Shown here in pieces: positions 45,926 to 58,663 of a stretch of 64,000 bases of DNA (its first letter is position 1; each line of letters starts with the position of its first letter). The stretch is taken from NCBI RefSeq assembly GCF_001659605.2, contig NC_035171.2, forward strand, positions 2,114,325 to 2,178,324, given 5' to 3'. This stretch comes from Manihot esculenta (lineage: Eukaryota; Streptophyta; Magnoliopsida; Malpighiales; Euphorbiaceae). The notes under the pieces were generated by a model. That model worked only from the letters and a program-made list of their open reading frames with translations, searched no databases and was not told where the DNA came from. A program made the translations under genes and the position numbers.

Positions 45926-48900
45926 TTAATCAATGATGCCTGGATGTGCTTCCCAAAAACTCGGCTCAATTATGTTGCAATAGTCTACAATTACCTTTTT
46001 AACACATGCTCCATTGTCATGTATCACAACATCCTCCTGCATACAAAACAAAATACAAGCTTCAAGAACTGAAAATAACAGTGAATATTAGTGGGATCAA
46101 GGAATAATAGCATGACAATAACTGACATTCTATTTGTCAAACATCGTAAGACAGTTTCAGCCATCTTTGAAAGTTTGGAGTATTAAAGAGCATGTCAAAG
46201 TCTACAATGAAGGCCAATCACCACAGTTCACCAAATATATTCTATCCTTTGGTTTCCGCAGTTGGCATTCCAAGTTTCAGAAAAACATTATTCACATAAA
46301 TGAAGGCCAAATAAAACTACATCTTTCCCGCAATATCAATGTCTAATCTGGAAAAAGAAGGGTCAAGTTAATATACTAGGAAAGAGTAAAGGATAAAGAA
46401 ATAATGGAGGGAAAAAGAAGAACAAAAAAGTTTAAAAAATGCATTAATAGGATAAAGGTAGATTGCCCATACAGGGAAGCACAGTGATATCGATTATATG
46501 CAAAAGGTGACTACATTCTTTGGACAAGAGGAAAAGACCAGTGTTTTAAATTCACTTTAGAAAACTACTTCCTCGTGTCCATATCATTAGACTGGCACAT
46601 TATTCAACCATTCAACTAGGGACAATTCCAATTGAGAAGTCCATAACTGAAAACTTAGTCATCAAACCAGTATAAAGAAGCAAATGGGAAACCATAAATA
46701 TTCTTCCGAATCAAATTTAAAGACAAAGATAGCAGAGAGAATTATGGGACTAATTATTAGGTTAGAGCAGTTAAGTCGAGATAAAGAAATACTGTATTGG
46801 GGAATCCAATGTGAACAAATAGAAAACCTTTAATCTGAAAACACAGGAACCCTGGCGAAGCATGGCTGGTAATGCATTGTAGTCAATACCAAATTGCTTG
46901 AGCATTTGATTTTTCTCTCGTGCTTGAGTACCCTGCATAACAAGAACATTTGCAGAACATAACAAAGGGTTTGACTCATCTATTGATTGCCTCCCCAAGC
47001 AAACTGTAAATTCCAATACCAAAATTACGATTAACAACCATAGGTCATTTTCTAAAAGGAGATGGAGAGAGAGAGAGAGAGAGATCAACACCTTTAAAGT
47101 ATTTTGAGCATCACTTTTACTTTTTCCAGACTTAACAAGTGCCCAAAAACAAGTATTGTATTGATTGTTGATGTGGCCTGCAACCTCAAGGGCGCACAGA
47201 AGATTATTATTCTGATAGTGGACTTCCAGTCATGTTAAAAAGAACAAATTCAAATGCTAGACAGCTTTACACTGTCATAGGTAAAAAGTATGATTCGAAA
47301 GCACTGGTAAAAATTAAAAATTTAGTTAATATTACTCACAATCAACTTGTCTCCAAGAAAGATAATCTCGAAGAATCTCAGATGAAGGATAGCATATAGC
47401 CCTTCCATCAAAGGAAGGAGCATACTTGAGTTCTTTCTCTGGGAAGAAAGATTTCCAATTCATCACATACATTGAGGAGAAGAATGACACGATGGCAGAA
47501 ACAATACCACTGCAAGCAGAATCGAGAATAGAAGATATATCACAAACAGGTAAGGAGGACCAAGTCCGTGCAAGCCTAAGTTCGAGTTACATATCGGGAT
47601 GCAACAGCTACAATGACACACTTGTGCTTCTTTCTAATTTCAACAGATATCATGAAGATTCACAAGAGAACCAGTCAAAGACATTATGTTCAAGGAGAGA
47701 CTAATTTTTTTTGTGCTATTCTTAGAAAACAAAAAGAATTTCAGACCTCTATTTCATACAAGAAAAATGCAGAATCATAATTCAAATTTTCATTTGATTC
47801 AAATGCACTCAAAAGTCATCTTTTTTAGCAGGGAAATTCAGTAGCATTCCCTTTAATAACTTGCTTTCACTCATTAGACCATAAGTGAGCAATAAAATAA
47901 ACATGTTGAACTTTATTGTATGTTTGCTAGGAGTCCACAAGTTGATTTTGTCTAAGTGTTCACTTTAACATAGTTTTCTGATTACTGGGATTACAAAGAT
48001 AGGTGGGACACTTCAAAAGGCAAATATAAATGGGAGTGAATAGTATTTTGACATGGATTGCTGATAAGAAGTATTATATAGACAACTAGGACCATTCAAC
48101 AATTCATGTGCCTCGGTTAATAGAAAACGAGAGCTGTGCGTAGCAGTTACAAAGCTCACTAGATTAAAGAGATACCTGGCTCGCCTCTGGAAAAATTCAG
48201 AGTCCTTCTTCAGAACAAAGCTGAAAATTATACAGCCAAACATATGAATACTGAATTTGCAGGTCCAAGTAAAAATTGGAGACATCAAATTAAGGTGCAT
48301 AAATCCGATACCTGTACTCATCACTAACACCATAAGAAAACATAACATCTTGAAACTCTTTTAAAACGGCCATTGCACATGAATTCATAAGGTTCAGAGC
48401 TTGCAAATCATTCGGCTTCTCAAATGCATGAACATCACAAAATCTACCACAAACAACAAAACTAAATTATTTCTTGGCAAGGTAAGTAGGACAGAAAGAA
48501 AAAAAAATATGCAACAGACTAAACAATTAACAACATCATGGTTTTTTGTGTAGAGAGATAACTCCTGTTAACTTGAAGTTGCATGCATTGTCCGATTAAT
48601 AAACCTAATCAAGGGTTTGCAATTTCCTGAGTAACACAAAGGCAAGCTACAAAAGATTCTAAAAGTTCCAAAAAGAACTGAATGAATTGATTTTTTTAAA
48701 AAATTTCAGAAGAGCAGCACTCCTATTGCATTTAGCCTATTGGAAAGAAAGACAATTGTCCCAATCAGAACAATTGACAACACTACTAGTCTTTACCTGT
48801 GAAAATGGCATCCATCAATTCTAATCACAATCCAAGTAGACGGCATCAATTTGTTTTCGAATAGGAAAGACCTAATGTAGTCAGGGTTAATTTTACCATT

Positions 48901-51900
48901 ATCTTCTGCAAAACCGCCTATGTCCTTGAGAAGATTTTGGTGCACATTCCAAAAGCTTCTCCCAGCAACGTTCTCAGAATGGACTATTCTTGCCTTTCTC
49001 CGTAGTCTCTTGACAGGAGTACCATTCTCACTATACTTTGCAATATCTTCCTCCTGTAGTATTCCAAAGAAGATCTTAGCTTAAACAGTTACAAGTCATA
49101 AACAATATAGACCTAAAGAAATTATGAAATTAATCATCACCTTCTTAACTTCTTTTGATTCCTAAGAAATGCATTTATGTCAATTTGTAAAAAATCAATG
49201 AAAGCCAATGCATAAATATAGAATTAAAGGGCACTTATTTCCAAATTCTTTGCCAACCTAGTGATTAGCAGAGGATTATCATCCATACATAGAATTGAAA
49301 TCTATAGCCAACAATCTAAAGTTTCACCAGTTTCCTCATAATAAATGCAGCTGAACATATTAAGTGGCATGTAGGAAGTATTACATTACAAAAGTGAAGA
49401 ATATAGAAACATCAATTTTCTCAATGGATATAACAAGAAGATGACTACTTTTGTAGAGGTATCTATGCAAGATTGTCAACTTAATCAGCACTGAGTGAAT
49501 AAAATTGGACATATCTGATAGCAGGATTCCCTCCCTATTCCCTTCATTTTGATATCATGTGGGAATGTTGTGAATTAAAAAATTGTCTTCAAAATCCCAA
49601 AACAATAGGGATATTAATTTCCCATGAAATGTGAAAAATAAAATATTCAAATGTAAAGTATTGGCAACACTTCAATAAAAATGAAATTAGAACATGAATG
49701 CATCAGGAATCATAATGATACTTAAAGGAGAATGGAGATAACTTGTTTCATGAAAACACAAGATCCTTGACGAAACATCTCAGGAAGTTTTTTGTAGTTG
49801 ACACCAAATTGTTGAAAGAGAAGCTCATTTTTCTCTTGCTTTTGAGTGCCCTGCAAAAATTGACAGATGAGTGCTTGTAAAGATAACATTATGGTTTGAG
49901 CAAATGCATGAGACATGCATGGCTAGGGAAAACATCAAAACAAAGAGGATTCCCTCAGTTTCGTAAGACAAATCTGAAAGAAAGGAAGGCTATAAAAAGG
50001 GAGAAAAACAGTGGGGCAAATTTACACAATTTTCATAAGATTAGCGGGATTGTAAACTAAAAGAACATGTCCACAACTTAATATAAGTGATGAGGAAGTA
50101 CCAAAAAGAAAATACCATGAGGTTTCACACACCTAAGACCTACCGTTCAATTTTTTACAAAATGGAACCCTAAGTTTTAATTTGTTAGCAAATACTGTTA
50201 ATTTTATTGATATAGCAGTGTTGAGCATAGTAAAATAACATTTTAAAAGTATTTTAGATCCTATAAATAATGTGAAAGTTAAATTAACATATTTTTAGTA
50301 AAAAAATGAGTTTATTTATTTTACACTGGCAGGTTAACAAAGTTAATGGCATTTGTCCTTAAAGTACTACTGCAGTAAAGCTTGGGATACTGTTTTGTCA
50401 AAAATTGAACCATATGCTTTTAAGCATCAAACAGCAAAACTTGATGATACTTTTTGTACTTTTCCCTAAGTAATACAAACACATTCACAAATACATACAT
50501 AACAATTAAGTAACTATTTATGTGTACACATGCATACTGGATAGGACATTATAAAATGATGAGGAGAATGAGAAAAAGGACCTTCAAAATTTCTTGCGCT
50601 TCTTTTTCAGTCTTCCCACTTTCAACCAACTTCCAAAGACAAGTGTTATACTGGTTATTAGTATGGCCTGCAAGAAAACTAAACATATATGATATATTTT
50701 GAACCATGATTTGCTTTAATAGATGTTTGGCACTTGAAGTTAACAAATACTCTTAGCTCAGTAATTTTTTGCTGAAAACTTACATTCATTTTGTCTCCAT
50801 GAAAGATATTCTTGTAGAACCTCTATTGTTGCACAACATATGACCCGCCCATGAAATGTTGGGGGATATCTCATCTCTTTCTGGGGGAAGAACTCTTTCC
50901 ATTTTGTAGGATAAATTGAAGAGAAAAAGGAAACAATGAGGGATAGAATTTTGCTGCAAATGCAAAGCAAGAAACCAATAAATACTGCATCCAAGGCGAC
51001 AAGAAATTTCAGAGACAAAAAAAAAAGAGATAATTATATTAGGCAAGTCTTATAAATGAAATTAGCATATTAAACTACCAGACTTAACAGGAAAGGGAAA
51101 CAAGAAAAGGGTAATTCTTTTCCTCATGTTAATCAAACCACAAAATGCATTTATTAATTATATTGTGTACTGCCTACCATAAACCACAGGAATCAACCAT
51201 CAAACTGTTCGACAAAAAAAAAGAAATCAAACCAGACCTTTACCAGATAACCATTTCAGTAGTCATTCAAAACCATTATTACTTCAGCTAAAATATCATT
51301 TTTTAAACAAAAATAGCATAAAACAATGTCAGTCACCATGAAACTCCTAGATTTATTCTTTTTTACTAATGGGGATAGGCAAGTGTTCGAGTGCCAAAGA
51401 AGTCTGTTGTGACTTGAATTTGAGTTTATGCCTAGTTCACATAACTAACCCAGCCTAACAATCTGATATCCAATAATCCCATCAGATAAACTAATTGTAA
51501 TCTTATAATCTTAGAGGCTTCTTTGAAGACAAATTTGCTTGAACAAGATAAAAGAAATATATACAAATTAAGATGCGAGGTCGCATACAAGAAATTACAA
51601 CTGGTGTTCATCAGAAAAGATATACCAGGGATGATGATGACAAGTAAACTCAGCGAGGATTGAAGAGGGAAAGCACATGAAAAGCAACTAGAAGGCAACT
51701 ACACTACAGGCAGCAGAAATTCTAGAAATCTGATAAGAATTACATGAAACTAATAATCAATTAAATTAATTAATTGTAGATGAAGTTGCAGTGAATTTTA
51801 TACAGATGCAAAGCATATAAAGGAAAGCATTTGTTATAGATTAACTTTCTTTTCCTAATTTACTTTATTTTCTTCTTGTCATTTTCCAGTGTACAGGAGG

Positions 51901-52561
51901 TTGGTGCATTTTAATCATGGCTTAAACAACGCAAATGGATTTGCCACAAAGTGTTATAGCAGAAAATAATAAAAAGATTGTTGTCTCATCACTGGCAGAG
52001 ATAAGCACTAGAGCTCCATATAATATAAAAGAAATTTAAAAAAAAATCATCGAGGAGGACCTGGCTCGCCTTTGGTAGAACTTTGTTGTCTTCTTGAAAA
52101 CAAAACTGCCAGTCATATAAACAATGATTGTGTGAATCTTTCACCTAGCAAGCAATACTTGTAGGTGCTCAAATTACAACAAACAGGAATAATTAAATGG
52201 TGAAAAGGAACAAAATTTGAAGCACCTATATTCATCACTAAAGCCATAGGAGAAGACAATGTCAGGATACTCTTCTAAAACAGAGATTGCGCAAGCATTC
52301 ATCAAATTCAAGGCTGTCTCATCATTTGGTCTCTCAAATTCATGAACTTCAGAGAATCTAGTTCAAAGGACAAAAGGAAGTAGTAAAATCAGATGCACTG
52401 CAACCAAGAGATTAGTAATGCTGGAGGAGTTCAAAAAGTTTAGATTTTTATATTTACCTCCGAAAGTCACAGCCATTAATTCGAACAACAATGAGGTTAG
52501 GGGACATGACCTCATCATTAACCTCGAATGACTTCACATACTCGTATTTGCTGTTTGCCAT
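45926..52561 (-). CDS. THG1: tRNA-His guanylyltransferase with two tandem Thg1 domains
   Basis: Adds the G-1 nucleotide to the 5' end of tRNA-His. Plant proteins carry the domain twice, as here. Exons on the minus strand: 52561-52458, 52357-52226, 52105-52061, 50953-50784, 50667-50582, 49850-49743, 49053-48797, 48443-48312, 48220-48176, 47509-47340, 47177-47092, 46932-46828, 46036-45926; 1551 nt, 516 aa. The two halves have matching exon lengths (132, 45, 170, 86 nt in each), direct evidence of internal gene duplication. Domain 1: VVRINGCDF, ERPND, YGFSDEYSF with D76-E77, WKEFFPQKEM, NNQYNTCLW. Domain 2: VIRIDGCHFHRF with D295, EKPND, YGVSDEYSF with D342-E343. At the domain 1 position where Thg1 enzymes have a metal-binding Asp (D29 in the human protein), this sequence has Asn29. 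Domain 2 keeps all three ligands. Confidence 0.95.
47065..47084 (-). repeat. (GA)10 run beside a Thg1 splice donor
   Basis: On the coding strand this is a CT run starting 6 nt after the intron 11 donor GT (47091-47090). It is a simple-sequence tract in a pyrimidine-rich intron start. Confidence 0.85.
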
Positions 52562-54789
52562 TATTCTTTGCGTTGCTTGGCTATTGTGTCAATTTCTCTC
52601 ACAAAAAAACTATCAAACAAATAGCTCACAGTATATCCTCTAAAGTGTAACAAGCTACTGATGTAGAATCAGGAAGAAATAAGGACCAAGAGAAACAAAT
52701 TCACTTGGATAATAAGCTACTGATGACGGTTGATTTGCCTTCGATAAAGAATGAAAGCAATAATCCATCAGCGGCTGGCGGGGAAAGAGCTTCCATTCCT
52801 AGTCTCTCCATCGCTCGGCGTGTGTACAGTTTTATTTGTTGTTTGTGGTTTTCGTTAGGATATTTGCGGTTTTACTTGTGGTTGGATATGGATCGATTTT
52901 GGCAGTGGACTAGTGGTGAGGAGGCTTCGTTTTTTTAAATCTTCTCCCCGATTGGTGGTCATTGCCTCTGCTTCAACAGAGGGTTATTGCATGTCGACGG
53001 CAGCAACCTAGGATCGCGCGGATGCGTCCGGCAATCACCGCTCCCATAGGCTTTAGACAAGCTGGAGGCTCTTTTGCGTCGCCTCCTTTCAAGTGGTTTT
53101 TTTTTGTCAGCGATTTAAGCCTTTTTTGAGATGGTGGTTTGGTTAGTTGTGGTTGGCTCTGGTTTGAGGTTTATTTTGGTAGCTGTGGCCATGATGATCA
53201 GTGGCAGTTTCAGGCAGTGATGGTTGGATAGGGCTGCTGTTGGGTCTTTTGTTTTTTTTTTGTGGATTTGAGTCGGGCTATGGGCTAGTGGGTTTTGTAG
53301 GAGAGAGAACTGGATGAAGAAATGAGCTATTTAATAATGTAGGAGAGATAACTGGACGAAGAAATACATAAAATAGAAATTGTGTTGATGGATTTTATAA
53401 GAATGGATAATGAAAATTATATTTTTATAAAAAATAAAAAAAATAAAATTATTAAAATTATTAATATAATAAATTGTAATAATTTAAGTTTAATAATTTT
53501 ATTGTAACACTTTGATTCAAAATATTAAAATTACGATTTTATTTTTTATTATACTTTAATTATTTATATTTATTAATTTTTTATAATTATTTAAATCGAA
53601 TAAAATTTTAGTTTATAATATTTTATATAATTAATTCTATAAATTCTTTAATTATTTTATATTTTATTACGGTTAATATTTTTTTATAATAATTTTAATT
53701 GATTGTATATATTTATTCTATATAATTATTCACATTAAATTATATTAGTTATGATTTTTATAAAATTTTTAAATAAATAAACAATGGTAAAAAAATTTTA
53801 TATGGTTTTTTTTATAGAATTATTGCTATATCATAAAAATACTTTTTCAAATGTTTTTTTATATGATGTTTACTCAATTTTGATAAATATATTTTTAAAA
53901 TTTTAATTATTATTAAAATAAAAAATATCATAAATTTTTTTAATAATAAAAATATAATAAAATTTTTATTACGATATTAATAATATAATATATTAAAAAG
54001 TAGATATAATAAGAACTGTACCTATTATATTAGAAAATAGTATAAAATTAAAAAATCATACATTAATAGTGATTAAAAATTTAAATTATATATTAAATTT
54101 TATTTTATATAGAAATAAAGTTAAAAATGTATCAAATATTAAAAATATATTTGGACCACATATCATAAATATATAGGGTTAATTGTGTAATTTATCAATA
54201 TGTAAGTTTAATAGGAATCTTATCAATTTATTTTAAAGTCCAATTATATATATATATATATAAATAAAATTTACTAAAAATATAATTAAAAGGAGGTATT
54301 ATAAATTTAAATATATTATTTCTCACTTGGAAATCATATATATTAATTAAATTTTTAATTTTTCTTTAGAGTTATTTCTTTATTTTATGGCAATAAATTT
54401 TATATTTAATTAATATGTAAAATTGGTATATTAATAAAATTAAACATTCTGTTATGTGGAAATTTATTTATTTTTATATTATTTTAAATTTCAAAAAATA
54501 AAATAAGATACTGTGATTTATTCTCCATTAATTGTATCACTTTTGAAACTTGATATAAAAAATAAAATATTTTGCTTCTCACGATGAGCGGAATGAATTT
54601 TTTAATTTTATTTTTATATAAAATAATAATATATATATTAAATAAAATTTATTATTTTTATCATCATTATTAATGTATATATATTTTTTTTGTTTTTTAA
54701 AATTTATTATATTAATCGTTATTAATTTTTTAATTTTCTATTAAATGTTAGTGTATTTTTTATTTTAACAATATACAATAATCTTATAA
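52562..54789. other. Thg1 upstream region, a GC-richer insert and AT-rich spacer
   Basis: 52562-52700 is the likely Thg1 leader and promoter. About 52700-53300 is clearly richer in G and T than its surroundings, with one plus-strand frame (52705-52938, 77 aa) that I cannot assign. 53340-54780 is extremely AT-rich with no gene seen. Confidence 0.45.
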
Positions 54790-55200
54790 GTTAAATTCCT
54801 CACTTCGGTATAAGGTCAGACCCATAACCACAACCCTTACTTAAAGGATAAGAGACTCTTTCAACGAATCAGCCTAAATCACTCGGCCATGAGGTTGGGT
54901 CTTGATTATCCGGTCTCGAGATCGGACCTCTCTTGGGCCAGTCTCCTTGCATCATACTCGATAGTGGGCCCCGTAGGAGAAGAGATATCCGGCCCATACA
55001 TCCAGCAGACTTGTTTACACGCGTATTGGGAGAGAATTAAATGGCCATTATGCATGGAGTAAATATATGATATTTTCGTACGTCCGTATCCGTATGGCAG
55101 AAACAGGTGGCCTAATGACAGTGAAACTATTACACGTCACTGGCAGATAAAAGAAAAGAATAAAAGGAGAGGAGGATCCTCCTTTTAGACCAAATTTACT
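54790..55200 (+). mobile_element. Probable LTR-retrotransposon fragment
   Basis: An island of balanced base composition in very AT-rich DNA, with LTR-like content (ggtctcgagatcggacctctcttgggcc spread over 54920-54945, gggccccgtagg) and a TATAAAA at about 55209. No second LTR, primer site or target duplication was found, so the class is a guess from style. Confidence 0.4.
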
Positions 55201-55227
55201 CAACCATTATAAAACCCTATTTTTTAA

Positions 55228-55600
55228 ATCTCAGAATATAACTTATAATTTTAGGGGTTTCTTTGATAATAAATTTGCTAGCAAAATAAAATAGTACCCT
55301 GGCTCGCCTTTTGGAAGAACTTCATTGTAACAAAACTGCCACTCATATCAAAAAATGATTGTGTGAATCTTTCACTTAGCAAGCAATACTTGTAGCTGCT
55401 CAAATTACAACAAACATTAATAACTAAATGGTGAAAAGTAACAAAATTTGAAGCACCACTAAAGCCATAGGAAAAGATAATGTCAGGATACTCTTCTAAA
55501 ACAGAGATTGCCCAAGCATTCATCAAATTCAAGGCTATCTCATCATTTGGTCTCTCAAATTCACGAACTTCAGAGAATATAGTTCAACGGATAAGGGAAG
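55228..55600 (-). pseudogene. Partial Thg1 duplicate (exons 2-3 with intron), broken
   Basis: Matches the Thg1 gene over exon 3, intron 2 and exon 2 (source about 52060-52380), with the intron retained, so it arose by DNA duplication, not retroposition. The exon 2 copy reads LNLMNAWAISVLEEYPDI, but a deletion of about 12 bp near 55455 removes the 3' end of exon 2, including the S-D-E-Y metal-ligand motif and its splice donor. The exon 3 copy has also lost bases. Its left edge (55228-55290) resembles source DNA at about 51494-51550, so roughly 500 bp between the two was lost in the copy. It cannot code a Thg1 domain. Confidence 0.88.
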
Positions 55601-57965
55601 GAATCAAAGAAGAGATTGAAATTAAATTTGAGTCCAATTGAGGTATAAAGTGGTAGGCCACGGCATATGCTTTGGTGAATATGACTAAAAAATCTCCATA
55701 AAAGCTTGTGGGGACAATTCTCAAGACATGGCAATATGGGGACAAATTAACAGTACTGTCTTGCAAATATCAAAAAGAAAGGAAAATAGACTAAAGCATC
55801 TGCTGACATAGAAATTTTGTTCTGATGCTCAATTTTAATGAGTAATTAATGAAAATAAAATATATAAAATAAATATATATTTAAAAAAATTTATAAAAAG
55901 TTAATAAATTATTATAATTTATTTATTTTTTATTAATTAAAATATATTAATAATAACTTTATTTTTAATAGTTATAAATTTTTAATAATAATTGATAATA
56001 AATCTCTCATTTTAAGGAATGTAAATAAGTAATGTATCCATAAAAATTAGATTATTCGAATTTGAATTCGAGTTATATTAGTAATATTTAAATTTATTTT
56101 AAAATCTATTAAAAATTAATATAAATTATTTAAATTCATTTCAAATTAGATAATAATTTGAATACGCTTAAAATTTATTTAATTTTATGTTTTTAATTAA
56201 TAATTTATATAAAAAATATTTTCTATATAAAAAATTTAATATTTTTAAAAATATTTAAATTTTAATTTTTAAATAAAAATATATAAAAAAATTATAAATA
56301 TTATTATAAAATATATATATTTTTATATTAAATTAATTATTTATATAAACAGTGCGGACAGTAATTATTTTATAAATAAAATTTGAACGTGATCCAAACT
56401 CGGTTATTATTTTTTAAAATCAAAATCATTCCAATTATAACTACTCAAATCTATACTATTAAGATTTCATCAAATCGAATATCGAAAAATAGGCAATCCA
56501 TTACTATTTCTATTTATTTTATTATGAAGTTGACTTTTAATAATATTTAAGGTAAAAAAAAACTTTTAATATAATTATAACATTATAAATTTATAAAAAA
56601 TATTATTATTAAAGTAATAATAGTTTAATATAATATTTATTATAAAAATTTATTTTTTAAATTAAATTATCAAACTTATTACCAGTGAAAACAACACTTT
56701 CATTTATTTTTTCTAAATTTAAATAATCTAATCTATTATTTATAAAATAATATTTAATTTATATTTAAAATTTTTTAAATTTAAATTATTTAACTTAATA
56801 CCCATTAAATTTATATTTTTTTAAATTTAAATAATTCATAAAACTCATTAATTAATAAAATATTATTCATAAAACACTTTTATTTATAAAAATTCAAAAT
56901 TTATTTTTCTAATTTTAATAATTTAACAAATAATTTCAATTATATAAATGGATTAGAAACTAATTAAATGAGATAACTACTTTTGAATAATACAAATAGC
57001 ATATAAAATTTAATTACATAATAAATGAATAATTTTTTTAAAAAATTACGTATTAGAGTTGAAATGTTAAAGATAAAAAATAAATTTTTTAAATTGAAAA
57101 AAGATAGAGAATAGAGAGAACAAAATAAAATGAACGACTAAAATTAAATAAATTAAATTGTATTAAAGGAGAATAAAGATTTATTTAATAAAAATTTAAA
57201 ATTAAAATTTTATAAAATTCATAATATTTTAATTGAGTAATTTTAAAATAAAAATTAATTAATAAATTTTTTAAATATACACGATCTAATAATAATTTTT
57301 TTCTGCTAATGTAAACCTATCTATGAAAATTTTCATGGGCCTATAGCCCGTTGTCCGATGCTGGCTGGACCAAAGAGGTTTTTTTTTTTTTTTTTTTTTT
57401 TTTGTGTAAATTGAAAAAAGAATCCTAACTGTTAGTGGAGCAAAAGTTAGAGTTAGTTAATTTCATGGATAAGCAAATCTAGGCTCGAAGAGGATAGGAA
57501 TTTTTTCTAGTGCCTCTAAATGCACAAGGGGTTAAAACCATAGATAGAGTTTTCTTTTCTTTGGTCGAAGTTCAACCATACATAGAATGGATAAGATGTA
57601 TACGGAGAATTGGATAAGATGATCCATCATCCATGGACTTTGCAGCATTTTGCTTTTTAGCCTTTTACATTCATGGCCTTGGCAATTCATTGAGTGAAAT
57701 TTCACAGGTAGGTTCTGAGAAGTGAGAAAAATTAAAACTTGTCAATTAAGAAGGTTCACATCTTTGCAAAAAACTGACTGGGATACACAATTCTCAGATA
57801 ACATGAGACAGAACAAATTACAATCATCTTTCAATGCTTAAGAAAAATCTCAGATCCACAGTATCACTAAACAATGATCAGAAAAATCCATAGGTCGGAA
57901 GAAGAACACAGTAATAAAATTAATCCAACTACAACACAGCAAAGAAGGGATATTGCCATACAAGC
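55601..57965. other. Very AT-rich intergenic region
   Basis: 55800-57300 is composed mostly of A and T with no frame of interest. From 57300 the composition becomes ordinary and holds a T25 run, then the 3' flank of the germin-like gene. Confidence 0.5.
57379..57403. repeat. T25 homopolymer
   Basis: Uninterrupted run of 25 T. It could be the tail of a minus-strand retroposon, but no body was recognised next to it. Confidence 0.9.
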
Positions 57966-58592
57966 CTAGCCAGTACCACCAAGGACACCCTTGAGCTTCT
58001 TCACTTGAGCATCATCAAGAAAAGTTGTTTTCTCCACCAACTGAGAGGGCAAGTTATTGCCAAACAATGCAAAATCAAGAATTTGCAGACCAGGTTCAGG
58101 GCTATTGAAGCTAACAATAGCAAGTGCAGGTGTTCCACCAGCATTTATCTGAAAATGAAGCAACCCTTGTGGAAAAATCATAACATCACCTTTGTTAAGA
58201 GTTTTTACATAAGCAGTATTTGCAGATGATGAAATGAAACCAGCAGTAATTTTTCCAGATGCTACAAAGAGAATTTCAGAGGCAGCAGGGTGAGTGTGCA
58301 TTGGAACAACACCCCCTGGTGCAAGGTCCAGTCGTGCAGAGGATAGGCCAAGACCATTTACTCCCGGAAATTGCTGAACAAAAGCTGGCGTCACAGCAGC
58401 ACTGATAATATTCGTAGTGTTACCAGCAATGCCTAGACCAGTGAACACAAAATCATCAACTGTGACATTTGCAGGGCTCCTGCAGGCATACCCTGAAGGA
58501 CTGCCTGCACCTTTCAGTTTTGCAACGCAGAAATCTGCAGCTTCGAAGGATGGGAAGAATAGGAGAGCAACAAGAAAGAGGATGTGAAGCAT
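57966..58592 (-). CDS. Germin-like protein (cupin), ABP19/ABP20-like
   Basis: Secreted cupin of the plant cell wall. Germins and germin-like proteins bind Mn and some have oxalate oxidase or superoxide dismutase activity; the ABP19/20 group was first described as auxin-binding. Single exon, 208 aa, typical length. Signal peptide about residues 1-18 ([18 protein letters not shown]). The conserved N-terminal Cys pair is C22 and C37. Germin box 1: [19 protein letters not shown] with H99, H101 and E106. Box 2: [14 protein letters not shown] with H146. All four metal ligands are therefore present. N-glycosylation sites NVT (42) and NTT (58). The ATG is followed directly by the hydrophobic core and preceded by a good TATA box. 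The exact subfamily is inferred from overall resemblance. Confidence 0.93.
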   Translation of the reverse strand: MLHILFLVALLFFPSFEAADFCVAKLKGAGSPSGYACRSPANVTVDDFVFTGLGIAGNTTNIISAAVTPAFVQQFPGVNGLGLSSARLDLAPGGVVPMHTHPAASEILFVASGKITAGFISSSANTAYVKTLNKGDVMIFPQGLLHFQINAGGTPALAIVSFNSPEPGLQILDFALFGNNLPSQLVEKTTFLDDAQVKKLKGVLGGTG

Positions 58593-58655
58593 TTTCCTAA
58601 ATGTTGTTAAACAACTGGTGCTTTTGGTTGCAACCTTTTGAAGGCACCAATGAAG

Positions 58656-58663
58656 TTTATATA
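58656..58663 (-). promoter_or_regulatory. TATA box of the germin-like gene
   Basis: TATATAAA on the minus strand, 64 bp upstream of the ATG at 58592, giving an expected leader of about 30 nt. Confidence 0.65.
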
